Shown: in pieces, positions 33,485 through 46,071 of the stretch
Position numbering within the stretch: position 1 is the first letter of the stretch
How the letters are laid out: each line of letters begins with the position of its first letter
NCBI GenBank assembly: GCA_964034945.1
Contig: OZ035961.1
Span: 18,491,243 to 18,555,242, forward strand
From: Chrysopilus asiliformis
Lineage: Eukaryota; Arthropoda; Insecta; Diptera; Rhagionidae
DNA length: 64,000 bases
Direction: 5' to 3'
The notes under the pieces: generated by a model
Database searches by the model: none
What the model saw: the letters and a program-made list of their open reading frames with translations, nothing else
Told to the model about the DNA's origin: nothing
Translations under genes and position numbers: made by a program

Positions 33485-34513
33485 ATGAAATTCTTCTTAG
33501 CTTTCGTTCTCGGACTCTGTGTCCTTACTGTAAGAAATGTTATAAAAATATTTCATTCAAATTAATTTAATAGCAATTAAACAACTTAATTAACTCTTTT
33601 TCAAATCCACTTTAGGCTCAAACCGAAGCCCGATCGGAAACTTTCGATGGAATTGTAAAATTCCTTGAAGGATTAGTCCAACATGGCGTTGATGGAGTCA
33701 AGAACCTCGTCACCAAATTCGAGACCACCTTCACCAACATGCAGACCAAACTCAAAGATCTGGTAGATCATGCTCAGGATAAGTCTGTCCAAACTATCTC
33801 TGACATTATTGCCAAGGTCGATGATTTGGTTGGCAAGGGTGGAGCATACAAGAAGTGCGTCGAACAATATCGTTCCCAATTCGAACCCATTGTTGACACT
33901 GTTAAGGCTGAATTGAAACAATGCGGTGAACAAGCCTTCACTGACTTGCACAAGATCAACGACGATGTCCAGAAACTCAACCAAGAAATCCACGAACAAG
34001 TTGGTAAATTGGAAGCTATCGTCGCTGAATGCCGCAAGGAAAGCAACATCATTAAGTCCATTGGATGCTTGAAAGATAAAGTGAGTATCTGTTGTGACGT
34101 AAATCTTAAAACTCTGCCAGAATTTATATCGTTTTACTGAATTTTTGAGAGAATATCAAAATCCTCACGACACTTTTTTGTGAAACCTTGGCAAAAGTTT
34201 TAAGAAATCCAAAAAGTTATATGGATATTTGGCTCACAGTATGAAGAGTTTACCGAAAGGATTCATTCCTCCTTGATCGTACAACGTTAAAAATGTGTTT
34301 TTTTTTGTTTTTTTCTTACAGTCCGCTGAAATCAAACAAGATTTGTCCACCATTTTGTCCGATGCCAAGGATGCCATCATCACAGCCAACAATGATGCTG
34401 CTAAAATTTTGATCAACGCTAACCACTGCAGTACTGCTGCTGTCACAAAGGCTAAGGATGCCGCTGAGAAACTCTACCAAACAATCTTGCAATGCGCCAA
34501 GGAAGGTCAATAA
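33485..34513 (+). CDS. T3: secreted six-cysteine helical protein, TsetseEP/DUF725-like
   Basis: Exons 33485-33529, 33616-34080, 34322-34513 (233 aa; phase-0 introns). Signal peptide MKFFLAFVLGLCVLT plus AQT. Mature start has ARSETFDGIVKFLEGLVQ; the helical segment TKFETTFTNMQTKLKDLVDH matches T2 almost residue for residue. GKGGAYKKC, then the six family cysteines; exon 3 ends CAKEGQ. G+C-rich, biased codons as in T2. The antisense open frames 33673-33999 and 33774-34061 are shadows. T3 and T2 are clearly recent duplicates although 13 kb and the vanin-like gene separate them. Confidence 0.9.
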
Positions 34514-37500
34514 GTTAGAAAATGAATGTTATCTAGATACTTTAATTAGCACAACAAATTTTATCTGGCTGTAATGGCATCAAAATTTTTAATAAATTTG
34601 TCTAAAAAGCAATACGATTTTTTCAATTTTCTTAACTTTGAACACTTTTATTCAAATATATATCGACGCCTCCGTGCAATACTTTCGTAACTTGACTTAC
34701 GACATTCTTCAATGTTGAATTTTTAATTCACTAGAAAATAAAACTTGTTAACTTTTTTGAAATATAAAAGATTCACAATTGCAGATTGAGCAATTTTCTT
34801 CCAAAAATTGGCAAAAAATAACTAAAATGTTTACCCTTTCGGTGCGTGATCGACTCTGTTTTTTCGACAGTGTACATACTTGAAATTTTACAGGCATGTT
34901 TGGTCAAATTTTTGGTAAAAATTCGTTAACCGCAAATGCCTAAATGGGCTATTTCCGAGAAACCTAACTGTAAATGGTATACCTAACGGTATACTACCTA
35001 ACGGTATACTAAATCTAATATATAGTATATCAATATAATTCTCATATAGAGTATAAAAATTCAAAAAAAAAATCAAATTCTTTTGAGTGTTTTAGCTTAA
35101 ACCCCGAATTTGATAATCAAACATAATTAAAAGGAAAACGAGTGTTTGTTTTTTAAATTGCTAAAATTCGATCTCTGCATTTTTATCGAAAACAAACAAA
35201 AAAAACCAGTCGCCGACAATAATAAAGGATTAAGTTTAAATTAACCCATCATCTGACGCTTCAGTTTGAATTTCGGCTTCACATCATAATCAGACGATAA
35301 TTATTATTAGCTCATCCCAAGATATTGCAAACGCCTCAATAAAGATGATCCTCAAACGTGAATCTGTAAAAAAAAAATAGTAAGAATTTTCAGTCAATAA
35401 TACTGAATCTCAAGCGATTCACCCGACTTTTCATTCTATTTCTTGGGATAAATCGTTTCAATGGACGTTACCGGATGATGGTGATGATGGGTTGAAGATC
35501 TCATGATGGATATCGTTTAATCATTTTTTTTTCTTGAATAAAATGCCTGAAATGATGAACCGAAGCGCGAAATCAATCACCTTTTCCAATGGGCTGTGAT
35601 CGAAATAATTGCCACTGTGAATTTCCTTTCGTCTCCTGGAGAAGTTTTCGTTTTTAGATACAATCGTCTGCCTTTTACATCTTTTCTAAAGGGTTAATTA
35701 GACGGACGTAAATCTAAAATGAAGAAAACATGGGAAAGTTATTACATCGTGTATTGAATACTCCTTGTATCTGTATTTTTTTCAACACGCCCTGGCTTTA
35801 GGAAAACCTCAATTCACAAAAAAAAACTGCACAATTTATGTGAAGAAGCGGGTAGACTTAACGAAGAATTAAATATGAATATCTAACCAATATTCATGAA
35901 ATCTTGTTCAGCTGTTTTTCAAGCAATGAGACAGATCAAAAATTAACCGACCAAGTTTTTGGTAATTATCGGACTAATCCGACATACTAATCGCAAAATA
36001 TTTAATTCAATAGAAAAGTTAAGTTTTTTGACAAAAAAATTTTCTCTAATAGGTCCGAATTTTGATTTTTTTCATTCTATAACTCCATACCAATAGTTTA
36101 TCGTTTAATTTACCCCCAATCACAAATCCACAATAAAGAAATATTCGAAAATCATCAAAGGAAGTTGAGGAGATTATACGGAAAGGACTATCAGATAAAA
36201 TTCAGTTTAATTTCCTTTCCAGAAATTGGTAGTCGATAAACTTTGACCTAAAACTACTGAGGTAGTTGAAACACCTTCGAAATTGAGGAAGAAAAAATAT
36301 TTTGTAACGTGGGATCTTCAACTGATTGTTCACTTAAAAAGTCAATCTCGATGACTGACTTGGAAACAAAATAACGGCAAATAATACGTTTAACGTATTG
36401 AATAATTTCTTAAACTTTGCGTTTGAAACCTGAAGCAATAATTTAATCGATGATTAATTGGAATTGCGTGTTTGCATGCAAATTTTAAATTTTAAATTGG
36501 TAACCGAATTTACAGAAGAAGAAAATTTTTGTGGCACGTGCGAATCGTTTTAAGACGCCTCGCTTGCAGCGAACTGATTGATAAAATTCATAAATAATTG
36601 GCATTCCAGTGAACTTTTTAAAGAAGATTTCACATTAAAAATAATCTAATAACACATAGATTTAAATTAAAAATAATCTAATAACACATAGATTTATATT
36701 TCCGTTGTTTTCACACCATACAAACATTTATTTTTCGACTAAAATTCAGAAATTTTATTGAAAAATTTACGTGTTTGAGTTTAAAAAAACACTGCATACG
36801 TTCGACTTTCATAAAATAGTCCTAAGAATTTCTTTCCAATAAATCATTTTGAAACATTGTATTGATTTGACTTTAATTTGAATTTTTGATATAAAATCTT
36901 TTGCTGCGAGGAATTTTGAATTGAGTTTTAAACACTTTAAAAAATAAACAATTTTTTTCAATGAAAGGTGTAAAAATTGGTACCACTATAATTTCTTATT
37001 ACTCTGACACGCTACCTGAGTGTTAATGATGACATTTTTAACAACAATCAAACTGAAATTAATCATTCAAGAGTCTTTTATGAACATTTTACCAGTAAGA
37101 CCATGAAAATTTTTGGGGAGCATTTGGCTCCAGTTTTACGGGAAGTTTTTGAAAAAATTACACATTTTAAGAATATCATTGGCGTCGTATTCATTTCTTT
37201 TTGCACATCCGGCTGTTAATTGCCCAAAATTCATATATAAGGCTGTGGACGAAAGGTAACAAAGCGCGTGGCCGCCACACTTCTTACAGAAAAGATCATC
37301 AAGCCAGATGGACAGATTAAATGCCGAATACGGAAGGGAACGAGAGGAGCATTGTCGGGATGATTATCGTCTTAAACTCAGTCAGTGACCATATGTCGAA
37401 GGGATATAAATTTAAGTTAAAAAATGTGTATACCTTGTCCTAACGCAAGGGAAAATTTAAAAGGAATAAAAATTTAAAACCAGACTAAGGAATACGAAGT

Positions 37501-37660
37501 TCACAAAAATCGGATGGATTTAAACAGAAAGCCATTTCACGTTTCAAGTGCTAACACCTTTTCCTGCTATCTTTATTAAATAAAAATTAAAATTAAAAGA
37601 AAAAATAATTGTTCAACGCATTTTCAAAAAAAAAATTTAAACGCTTGTTACTAAAAAAGA
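34514..37660. other. Gene-poor stretch
   Basis: No gene. A mini-me-like variant fragment (gtatactaaatctaatata) lies at 34975-35060. An exact 28-base tandem duplication (aaaataatctaataacacat..) spans 36635-36695. The segment 35215-35700 is less AT-rich and without repeats I recognise, so it could be regulatory, but nothing specific supports that. Confidence 0.5.
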
Positions 37661-38880
37661 AAACATAACAAAAGCTATAATTGCCAATCTGGCAATCATT
37701 GGAGACCCGTATGGTGATATTCGTATCAAAATTCGAACAGTTGTACCAAAATTCCACTTTGAAGTCAAACTTTCCAATAAGATTTTTTTAAATTTATTCC
37801 AATCGGATTTTGATGTATGGGAGTTTTATGTAGAATCATATCCTAAATAACTTTTGTTCTTGGACTTTTTTGATAAGATGCACCGTTTTTGAGATATTCA
37901 CAAAAACCGTTTTCGTTCGTATGGGGGGTACCCCCCCTAATGGACCATTTTTGCCCATTAACGAACTTAGCCTCGCATTTTACGAAAAACGGATCCACGC
38001 AAAATTTCAAGTCTCTAGCTCAATCCGTGCGCCCACAATCCGCGCCACAGACGGACGGACGGACAGACGGACAGACGGACAGACGAACAGACGGACAGAC
38101 GGACAGATGGACAGACGGACGGACGGACAGACGGACAGACGGACAGACGAACAGACGGACAGACGGACAGATGGACAGACGGACAGACGGACAGACGGAC
38201 AGACGGACAGACGGACAGACGGACAGACAGACAGACAGACGGACAGACAGACGGACAGACAGACGGACAGACAGACGGACAGACAGACGGACAGACAGAC
38301 GGACAGACAGACGGACAGACAGACGGACAGACAGACAGACAGACAGACGGACAGACGGACAGACGGACAGACGGACAGACGGACAGACAGACGGACAGAC
38401 AGACGGACAGACAGACGGACAGACAGACGGACAGACAGACGGACAGACAGACGGACAGACAGACGGACAGACAGACGGACAGACAGACAGAGAGACAGAC
38501 GGACAGACGGACAGACGGACAGACAGACGGACAGACAGACGGACAGACAGACGGACAGACAGACGGACAGACAGACGGACAGACAGACGGACAGACAGAC
38601 GGACAGACAGACGGACAGACAGACGGACAGACAGACGGACAGACAGACGGACAGACAGACGGACAGACAGACGGACAGACAGACGGACAGACAAACGGAC
38701 CGACAGGCGGACAGACAGACGGACAGACAGACGGACAGACGGACGGACATGCAGAAATTAATTATTTTTATCATTCTAAACACACTGGTGTAATTCATTT
38801 TTGTGTGTGCTGACGGGATCTTGGCGTTACAAATGGTAAGGCAAAGTTAATATACCCTTTGGTTTCACCATACGGGTATA
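37661..38880 (-). repeat. DINE-1/mini-me-like repeat, copy 4, with hugely expanded GTCY array
   Basis: Reverse orientation, with complete core on both sides (acataacaaaagctataatt ... caccatacgggtata). The tetranucleotide array fills about 38048-38750. Its first part alternates in an 8-base period (ggacagac), the later part mostly in a 12-base period (ggacagacagac). Because 4-, 8- and 12-base units have no stop in several frames, long frames of 224-307 aa appear on both strands; none is a gene. Confidence 0.9.
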
Positions 38881-40653
38881 ACAAACTGAAAATATATGTC
38901 ATATGTTTTTGAAATGTTTAAATTGTACTTATCAAAATTTGGCAAGCTTCCACAGACAAAAATATGATTTTTTGCAATGAATTTTAAAAGTTTTTGAATT
39001 GCAAAATGTTGGGATTTAAAAAAAAATATTTAAAAAAAATATGATATTAAGACGCAAATCTCATAGGGTTTTTAATAATTCAGGAAACCATAGGGGATTT
39101 TGTATTCAAATTGAATAGTACCCACATACACATTTTCTCTTGCATGTGTTTAAAGAAAGAGATCTCTTGCATGTGTTAATTTTAGATCCCTTTCCTGGTG
39201 GTCTTTGAAAATTTCATGCGGTAAAAGTGAATTCTTGACAAATTAGGACTTTGTTTATGAGTAATTGACGGACCAACAAAGAGGATTTTTTTAGGTATAT
39301 TCAAGAAAGAACGATTTGCCCATTTAAGTGATAGCCGTAAAATGATTTACGGATGATGTCGGTCAACTCAAAAGGGCCAGTCGAAAACTAAATTCTGGAC
39401 ATGAGAACTTTGTTTTTGCATTAAAACGCACCGCTCCGATTCATTCATCGATTGCCTAACAAGACAAGGTAATTATCTAATCAAGTTTTTAAATCCTCAT
39501 AATTTGGTGCTAATTTCTTAAGTTAACGATAATAGATTCTTCTTCACTGGGGCCCAAAACTTTTTACACACGCAACCAAAGATGTTCGAGTATGCAATAC
39601 TACATTTTTTGTTGTGCATCAAAATTACGTTTTTATATTGTGAATTCGACTCATTGTGCATTTCGATTAGCATAATTTTTTTAGTAGTTCGATTCGGGGT
39701 CGACACGATGCGCGTGCTCGACAGATTGCAACTTCTGCTAATTTCATCCTCTTGTTAACCTTTTGTGCAACTACCGAGCACCTGTTAGAAATAACACGTG
39801 ACCGTTTACTTATTCAAAGATCATTTCATATTCCCTGAACCCACGTTTATGCAAATATCATACAACAAGCGAGAATTCACATAACTTTAGATCAAAAGAC
39901 ACCTCAACGATTCTCTCCATTTATTCGCTTGTCCCCTGAAATCCATCCATTCAAGGGTGACCGCGAAGGGTGATCAAGAAATTTTAAGGGAGGATGCCAC
40001 CGAACAATGCAAGTTCTTTGGAAAAGTAAAAATAATTTATTACAGATGCCAAGGGTTACATCGACTATCGTTCAGGTTGGCGACAATGAAAAATTAACTT
40101 TAAATGAGATCAACGAGGTAAACTCCGCTGAATCCTTTTCAGTGTCGGTTCATTTTTTCAGTTTCTTTAGGGTTTTTTCTGATTGTTAGTATCGGTTACA
40201 TCTTTTGTGGATCACAGTTGGAGTCATTGGAAAAGGTTTTTTTTGGTACAATTGTTGGAAGCACAAATAACTCTGTTAATCAGAATCGTTTTTATACAAA
40301 AATATCAAGCAATTTGCGTATGTAAGGGATATATTTCAATCGAATATCGATTCGAAAAATGTAATAACCAAAAGATTTTTTTATTAAATTCGATCAGTGG
40401 CTGTGAATTGAAATTATTGGACAGGTGCATTAATTATTTTCGAAGACAGGAAGAGATTTATTTTCTCATTCTTTGTCTCATTGATTTTAAATAAATGCGT
40501 TGCTCTTTTCATACCGTTGATATGTTGTAAAAAATCTTGGTGTAAAAAAATCCGATACAAAATGTCGGTAGTTTTTGAGAAAGTACTACGTATTGTCATC
40601 TCTTTTTTAGCAAAATTAATTCAGATGATCAAGAGATGGATGAGGCAATTAGG
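38881..40653. other. Gene-poor stretch
   Basis: No gene supported. A 34-base patch around 39990-40020 and a segment 40048-40117 have exon-like borders (ttattacag acceptor, GAG|gtaaac donor), but no frame can be assembled convincingly. Confidence 0.45.
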
Positions 40654-41644
40654 GTAAAGTCGGGTGAAATGGAACAGAGGGTGAAATGGAACAGAGGGTG
40701 AAATGGAACACCCTCAGTATTTCGCACTTGTCAAACATAATTGCTATTGCTGTCGGCAACAGTTTGTTTGGTATATCAGAAAACCTCGACGCGTTAAGGT
40801 ATCGTCACGCTGCATACGTTTGTTTATTTTTTATAAGCAAAAAACCAAAAAAAAATATCGTTTTTGTCGTAAAACTTTTTTTGTGGATTTTTTAGATTTA
40901 ATTTTTTTGGTAAGTATTTGGCGGAGTGATTGTGTGGGTACATCAAAATGCACAGTTAGATTTACACTACGTAAATTTATTGATAAAAGCAGCAAGTCGA
41001 GACATGTTAGTTTCTGATTTACAGTAATGTCAAATGCAACCAAAAGGGTGAGATGAAACAGCCAAACGGAGGTGTATTGGAAGTTCCAATTTGGAACATA
41101 TAAATATTGAAGCCTATAAAACAAAAAAAAAAAATCTGAAAAATCTTAACCGCGGAAGACAGCTTCCCAAAAATATGAAGACTCGGAAGAAGAAAGGGAC
41201 GAAATAATTTATATGAGCGAGTCTGATGGACCTGAAGATTTCGAAAAAACAATTATGTAGGATGTGGGGACGAGTACATGAAAACGCAAAAAAAGACGAC
41301 TGCCTTCAATGTGTCATCTTTAATTTGTGGTCGCACGAGTCCTGCGCGTCATTTGCAATGACTTGCAATAAATGCGGCAATAAAAATTTGAATAAAAAGT
41401 AGTGTTCCATTTCACCTTATGGTAAGTTCCATTTCACCCGACCATGGAGGACAAATGGAACTTTTGATCTTTTTTTTAAAATTAAAAAAAAATATTGAAT
41501 TAACCTTTTTTTTATGCCAGAGTTCTGATTTTATTTTTACGTTTGCAATAAAGAATGATTTTATTTTTGTTTCGTTTAAAAAGCTCTTTTATTTCCCGAG
41601 ATATTTCAAAAATAAAAAAGGTGTTCCATTGCACCCGACTTTAC
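40654..41644 (+). mobile_element. Decayed pogo/Tigger-like element of about 990 bp
   Basis: Inverted ends gtaaagtcgggtgaaatgga (left) and its near complement (right, 41625-41644). The left end repeats agggtgaaatggaac three times in tandem (40662-40715). The interior near 41258-41380 encodes, with one frameshift, GCGDEYMK..., then DCLQCVIFNLWSHESC and CNKCG. This CxxC...WxHxxC...CxxC finger is typical of the C terminus of pogo/jerky-type transposases. Upstream coding sequence is unrecognisable. Confidence 0.65.
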
Positions 41645-44600
41645 TTTATTTATGTCTTAAATACAATTTAATTTTTTTAAGTTAAAAAGTTAGACAAAAA
41701 ATCGAAATATTGTTGTATAAAAAAATATGTAAGAAAAGTAAAGTATTTGCGAAACCGTGTTATATCCAATACATTAAAAAACCCGTTACCTTCTTATGAA
41801 ACAAGAGTTAAAACAAAAATATTTAAAAATTATTCCATTTCACCGAATTTTCGATGTTTTGTTATCTGTAAGCAAAAAAACGAAAAAGGAAAAAACAAAA
41901 AACAGAATTCACAAAATTAAGAATGCAATCTTTCCAATATGAAACCAAATGAGGCCATCGTCCTTAAAGATTTACAATCGATTTTTCTCAAGCATAAACA
42001 TCTTTTCACACGCGGCTCTCATCTTCTGCCAAATTAATTTTGCAATCAGCACAAATCATGCAGAAAATTGTATCAAATGACTCGTCTCGAAAAGATGACT
42101 TGCGTGTGGTAATTTTGACTGAAGTGAAATTTACCGTCGGTCTTTCGAAACAAATTTCACACACTTAAAAATCTTAAATACTCACATGAATAAAAATATT
42201 TCAGGTTTATAGCGAAAAGATTAAGTAAAATTTTGTTACACAAAAATGCAAGAATTTAATATGACCGAAAAATGATTTACACTTTTCCATGGTGTCAATT
42301 TTCAGTTGATTTCAGAGTAATTTGGAAAAGTAAGACAATAACCATAAAAATTAGTTAATACAAAGTGAAAATGGCAATCAAAGCGAATATTCAATTTAAA
42401 TGTTATAATTTTTTACTTTCCTCTGCTATAGAGGGAAAGTATTGTATTCATGACGGAGACCGATTCGAGAACGGGGCCAGAAAGCAACTTTCTGGTCAAT
42501 ACCACATCCGTTTCTGGTAAAATTGAGTTTTACGAAAATCGTAGTTTTCTATCATTTAGTAAAGGAACTTTAGCTACAACGGGTACCTACCTAATTTTAT
42601 TGAGAAAATACAGTTTTTTGAAAATTTCTCAGAAACTATACGCTTTTATACAAAGTTCATAGAAAAAAAAATTTCCCGCATTTTTTCCTTTAACTGTTTT
42701 TACGTATCTTTAACGGTTTTCGAGATATTTGAAAAAATATTAATTTATCCGAAACTAAATATTGCAGTGTTGATCACAACTGATATTTTTTAATAATTCA
42801 TTTGATACTTAGGACTATTGAATAATTTCGTAGTATTTGATTAGTATTTGATTATTTGGGGTGAAATATATTTCGCTCAATTTGGGTCTTTTCGACTTAT
42901 ATTCTTATGTAAACTGACAATTTATTGGATGGTCCTTATAGGCTAACAATACAGTGACGTTTTAGCGTAAAATTGAGAGGCGCATACTGGGTTTAAGAAA
43001 GTCATAATGGGTTTAAGAAAGTCCCTTTTTGGTCCAAAAATCCAGCAAAAATGGAAAAGGCGTGGAGATATTTCTGAAATAAAAGTGTTGTATATTTTTA
43101 ATCAAAACTCAATATATTCTCATATTGAATTTTTGACGATTGCCCCTGGCAGTTGTTGTTTTCCTTGTGTTTTTTTTATAAACAATTCACGACCATCGCA
43201 TAGCTTAGCATGACAAATTACTAATAAAAAAGAAACTGTTTTTAAAAATCATTAAACCACATTAGAAACTGCCATTTGTTTTAATTTTGGAATTTTTATT
43301 TAAGTAAAATTCTTGAAATTCTTTAAATGGTTCCGGTTACCAGATTAACTGCGTGTGGCTGTCTTTTAAGTTAAATTAAGTGTAAATGAATTCGATCAAG
43401 GTGTCTTAAATTCACAGTAAACTGGCCGATGGCGCCGACCGCCATCGCGTCAATTAGCGAACGTTTTTACATAAGAATATGTTTGTTGCCTCAGTTCATT
43501 TTTCATATTCGTTTTGAAGTAGAGACTTTTTGTGTGGTCTTTCATCAAATCACTCTGCCAACATAAACTTGTGCCATAAGAAGTGTGAACATCGCCAAAT
43601 TTAACTTAATATTTGCATGTTTTTTCATATTCTTCTGTCAAATGTAAAAGGATTAAATAGAATTCGTAGCATTATATTTATTATTACTTTGTCATTTTTA
43701 AATGTTTGCATTTAGCATTTTAATCATTGTATAATAGTAAGTATTTTTTTTCGGAAATCATAAAATCCTTTAAATGTAAATCAGTTTTTTAAGACTTTGC
43801 ACTGCAACAGTGAAAAAAAACCTTTCAAGGATTTTTTTTAGTAAAAATTGAAACTGCAAAAGTTTTAATTAAACAAACTTTAAGATTCTATCGAAATGCA
43901 ATGAGTTGCAACAATTTATAGTATTTTACTGAGGAATTATAAGGATCTCTTTTTCCACGAGATAAGGACAGTTCCAGGGAACTATCGTATCAACAGTGAT
44001 TGAGATGCAGAAATTTGTCATGATCATTTATACTGTAAGACTTTATGTAGGAATTTTTTGCTGGTTTATAAGGGAAACCTATGTAAAATCAAACTATATT
44101 TTGCATCAAGATTTTTTTTTTTAATTTTCGAGGAAAAACAACATTTTTAACTGCACTCAAAGCAATTTGTGCATAGATTTACTAAATGTGGATATTATGT
44201 AGATGAGAAATTGACCGATCCATGAAGTATCCCCAAAATTTAATTCATTGGAAGAATGCACAAAGGGGATAGATTTTAGCTCTTTTTTCTCATTTCATTT
44301 ATACTTTCGTTATGCAGATAAAATTGAACTTAATGATGATGAATTTTACACACAGTTCTATATCCTATTTTGTACCTAAATTCAATACGCAGAAAAAATT
44401 GCATGTTCTTAATTTCTAATATATCGTGTGATGATTTTTAGACACAAGTGCATAGTTTTTATCCAATTTTGCTTTCTGTTGTGGATAGAAATATTTACCA
44501 GTGAGTGTGGTTATTAACGTGGTTTCAAGAAATATTAAGGCTTTCAAAAAATAAAAAAAGATTAACATAATGTAACGTATGTCTAAATGCATAAAAATTT

Positions 44601-45339
44601 CAACTAATCACACAAATCCTTCGTCGAGGATATTTTTCTAACTTAATAATTTTAAATTGATTTCATTCCGGTGATTGTTTAATACAAAAGGACCTACCAC
44701 CAAGGATACACAATAAATGTAATCAAGGACCTCAATGGGAAACATAAAAGGATACCGATTGCCGTTTATGCGTGGGTATCAAAAATTTTACGTCGGGGGT
44801 AAAGAAATTTTGTTTATTGTTTGGCAAAGTTATCCAATTTCATACAAATCTTGAAAAAGAAAGGCGATTCGCCTTCGTTGCCTATCATATTTTTATGATT
44901 CTTCTCAGTTATTCTCGATTCTTCGCAATTAATAAAAAAATAATAATAACTAAAGAGTAAGGCGCTGCCTTTTGAGTCTTACACAATTGATATATTGACC
45001 CTTGTTTATTATGGCAGGGGCGTGTAACGCCTGTCAACATTAAATGTTGGTGGTCAAATCGTATTCGGATCCTTTTTGACTCCGCTGCGATTGCTCGTTC
45101 ATAAATATTTTACGGTTGCCAAAGGCGCGGCCGGCAATTTTCATATATTCCATTAACTTCATGATAAAACATTAATATCGTCCTTTTAAAATATGTATTC
45201 TTAAACCCTCACAAGTGTGAAAATAAGTGGACCAAAACAAATTTTATTGCTTAATTTTTGACTTCATGTTCATACAATATCTTTGCATTCAATTTTTACT
45301 TTCTTATACGAAGTATAATAAAGTATTGTATTCATGAAA

Positions 45340-45487
45340 AATTTTGACCTCCTGAGCCAATTGGAGCAACGGTGGTACCAAAATTGTACTTCTTATTAAA
45401 TCGACTTAGATTGCTGCTTGAAATTTTAAAATGGTACCACTTTTGGTACCACCGTTGCTCCAATTGGCTCAGGAGGTCAAAATTTCA
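45340..45487. repeat. Inverted repeat with 45-base arms
   Basis: Arms 45340-45385 and 45443-45487 are nearly perfect complements (ttttgacctcctgagccaat ... attggctcaggaggtcaaaa), with a 55-base spacer. Attached on the left to a repeat tip shared with 42412. Confidence 0.85.
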
Positions 45488-45500
45488 ATTCTTCCTTTAA

Positions 45501-45608
45501 CCCTTAGAGGCACAGGAAAATAGCAAATGTTTTTACCCGTGTGGCACACGAAAAAAAAAAATTTCGTGTGCCACACGGGTAAAAACATTTGCTATTTTCC
45601 TCTAAGGG
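45501..45608. mobile_element. 108-bp piggyBac-type hairpin MITE with TTAA duplication
   Basis: CCCTTAGAGG...CCTCTAAGGG ends are directly flanked by TTAA on both sides (45497-45500 and 45609-45612), the signature of piggyBac-superfamily insertion. The body is almost entirely a hairpin (acccgtgtggcacacgaaa arms); the left arm carries 6 extra bases (cacagg region). Flanks outside TTAA are also mutually complementary (caattcttcct / aggaagaattg), so it sits at the exact centre of a 26-base palindrome. Confidence 0.85.
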
Positions 45609-46071
45609 TTAAAGGAAGAATTGAATATATTATAACACTCTATATACTGTAAGTCGATATATTTTACCGTTATCGAGATATGTATATCCAATTTTGAAAA
45701 ATAAAATTTCATATTTTTATAAAAACTAAAATTTTTTCGTCGGATTATAGTGGAAATTGCGCAAGAACGTAGATTTTGTATAAGAAAGTCATCTGCTGTT
45801 CATATCAGATATTTTTTTGGGTATTCAGAAATGATCAATTGCATTTTAAATTGGGAACAGTTTTTTTATTTATATAACAAAAATAATTATTTTTTTATAA
45901 AGATTTTTGAGTTGGAATTTTTACTTTAAAGAAATATTATTTAATAAAAATTTCTTTCATTTCATTTGGTTAACCGCTTCTGGAAGCACAACTCGAGAAA
46001 AACGTTTCGGATTTTCTCACAAATATCCGACTAACTTATATAATATATATAAATTTGTTTAAAAATGAGGT

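Larger units (their letters stand above)
41645..46071. other. Gene-poor, repeat-bearing stretch
   Basis: No gene supported. A repeat tip tttactttcctctgctatag followed by agggaaagtattgtattcat (42412-42452) recurs at 45296-45340 in altered form. The 42420-42730 segment resembles one more dispersed element (ttacgaaaatcg.., acggttttcgagatatttg). The segment 45000-45130 is less AT-rich and non-repetitive. Confidence 0.5.

Noticed and set aside
33673..34061. Antisense ORFs of about 100 aa over T3 exon 2
   Set aside because: Shadow frames produced by the biased codon use of T3; the same effect is seen over T1 and T4.
37870..38798. Long RTDGQTDRQTD and SVCLSVCPSV frames (up to 307 aa) on both strands
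   Set aside because: They are the GTCY tetranucleotide array translated in several frames, with flanks belonging to the mini-me-like repeat; the same N-terminal phrases occur in copies 2, 5 and 6.
39990..40117. Two exon-like patches with ttattacag acceptor and GAG|gtaaac donor
   Set aside because: Different frames are favoured by the different splice choices and none gives a continuing protein.
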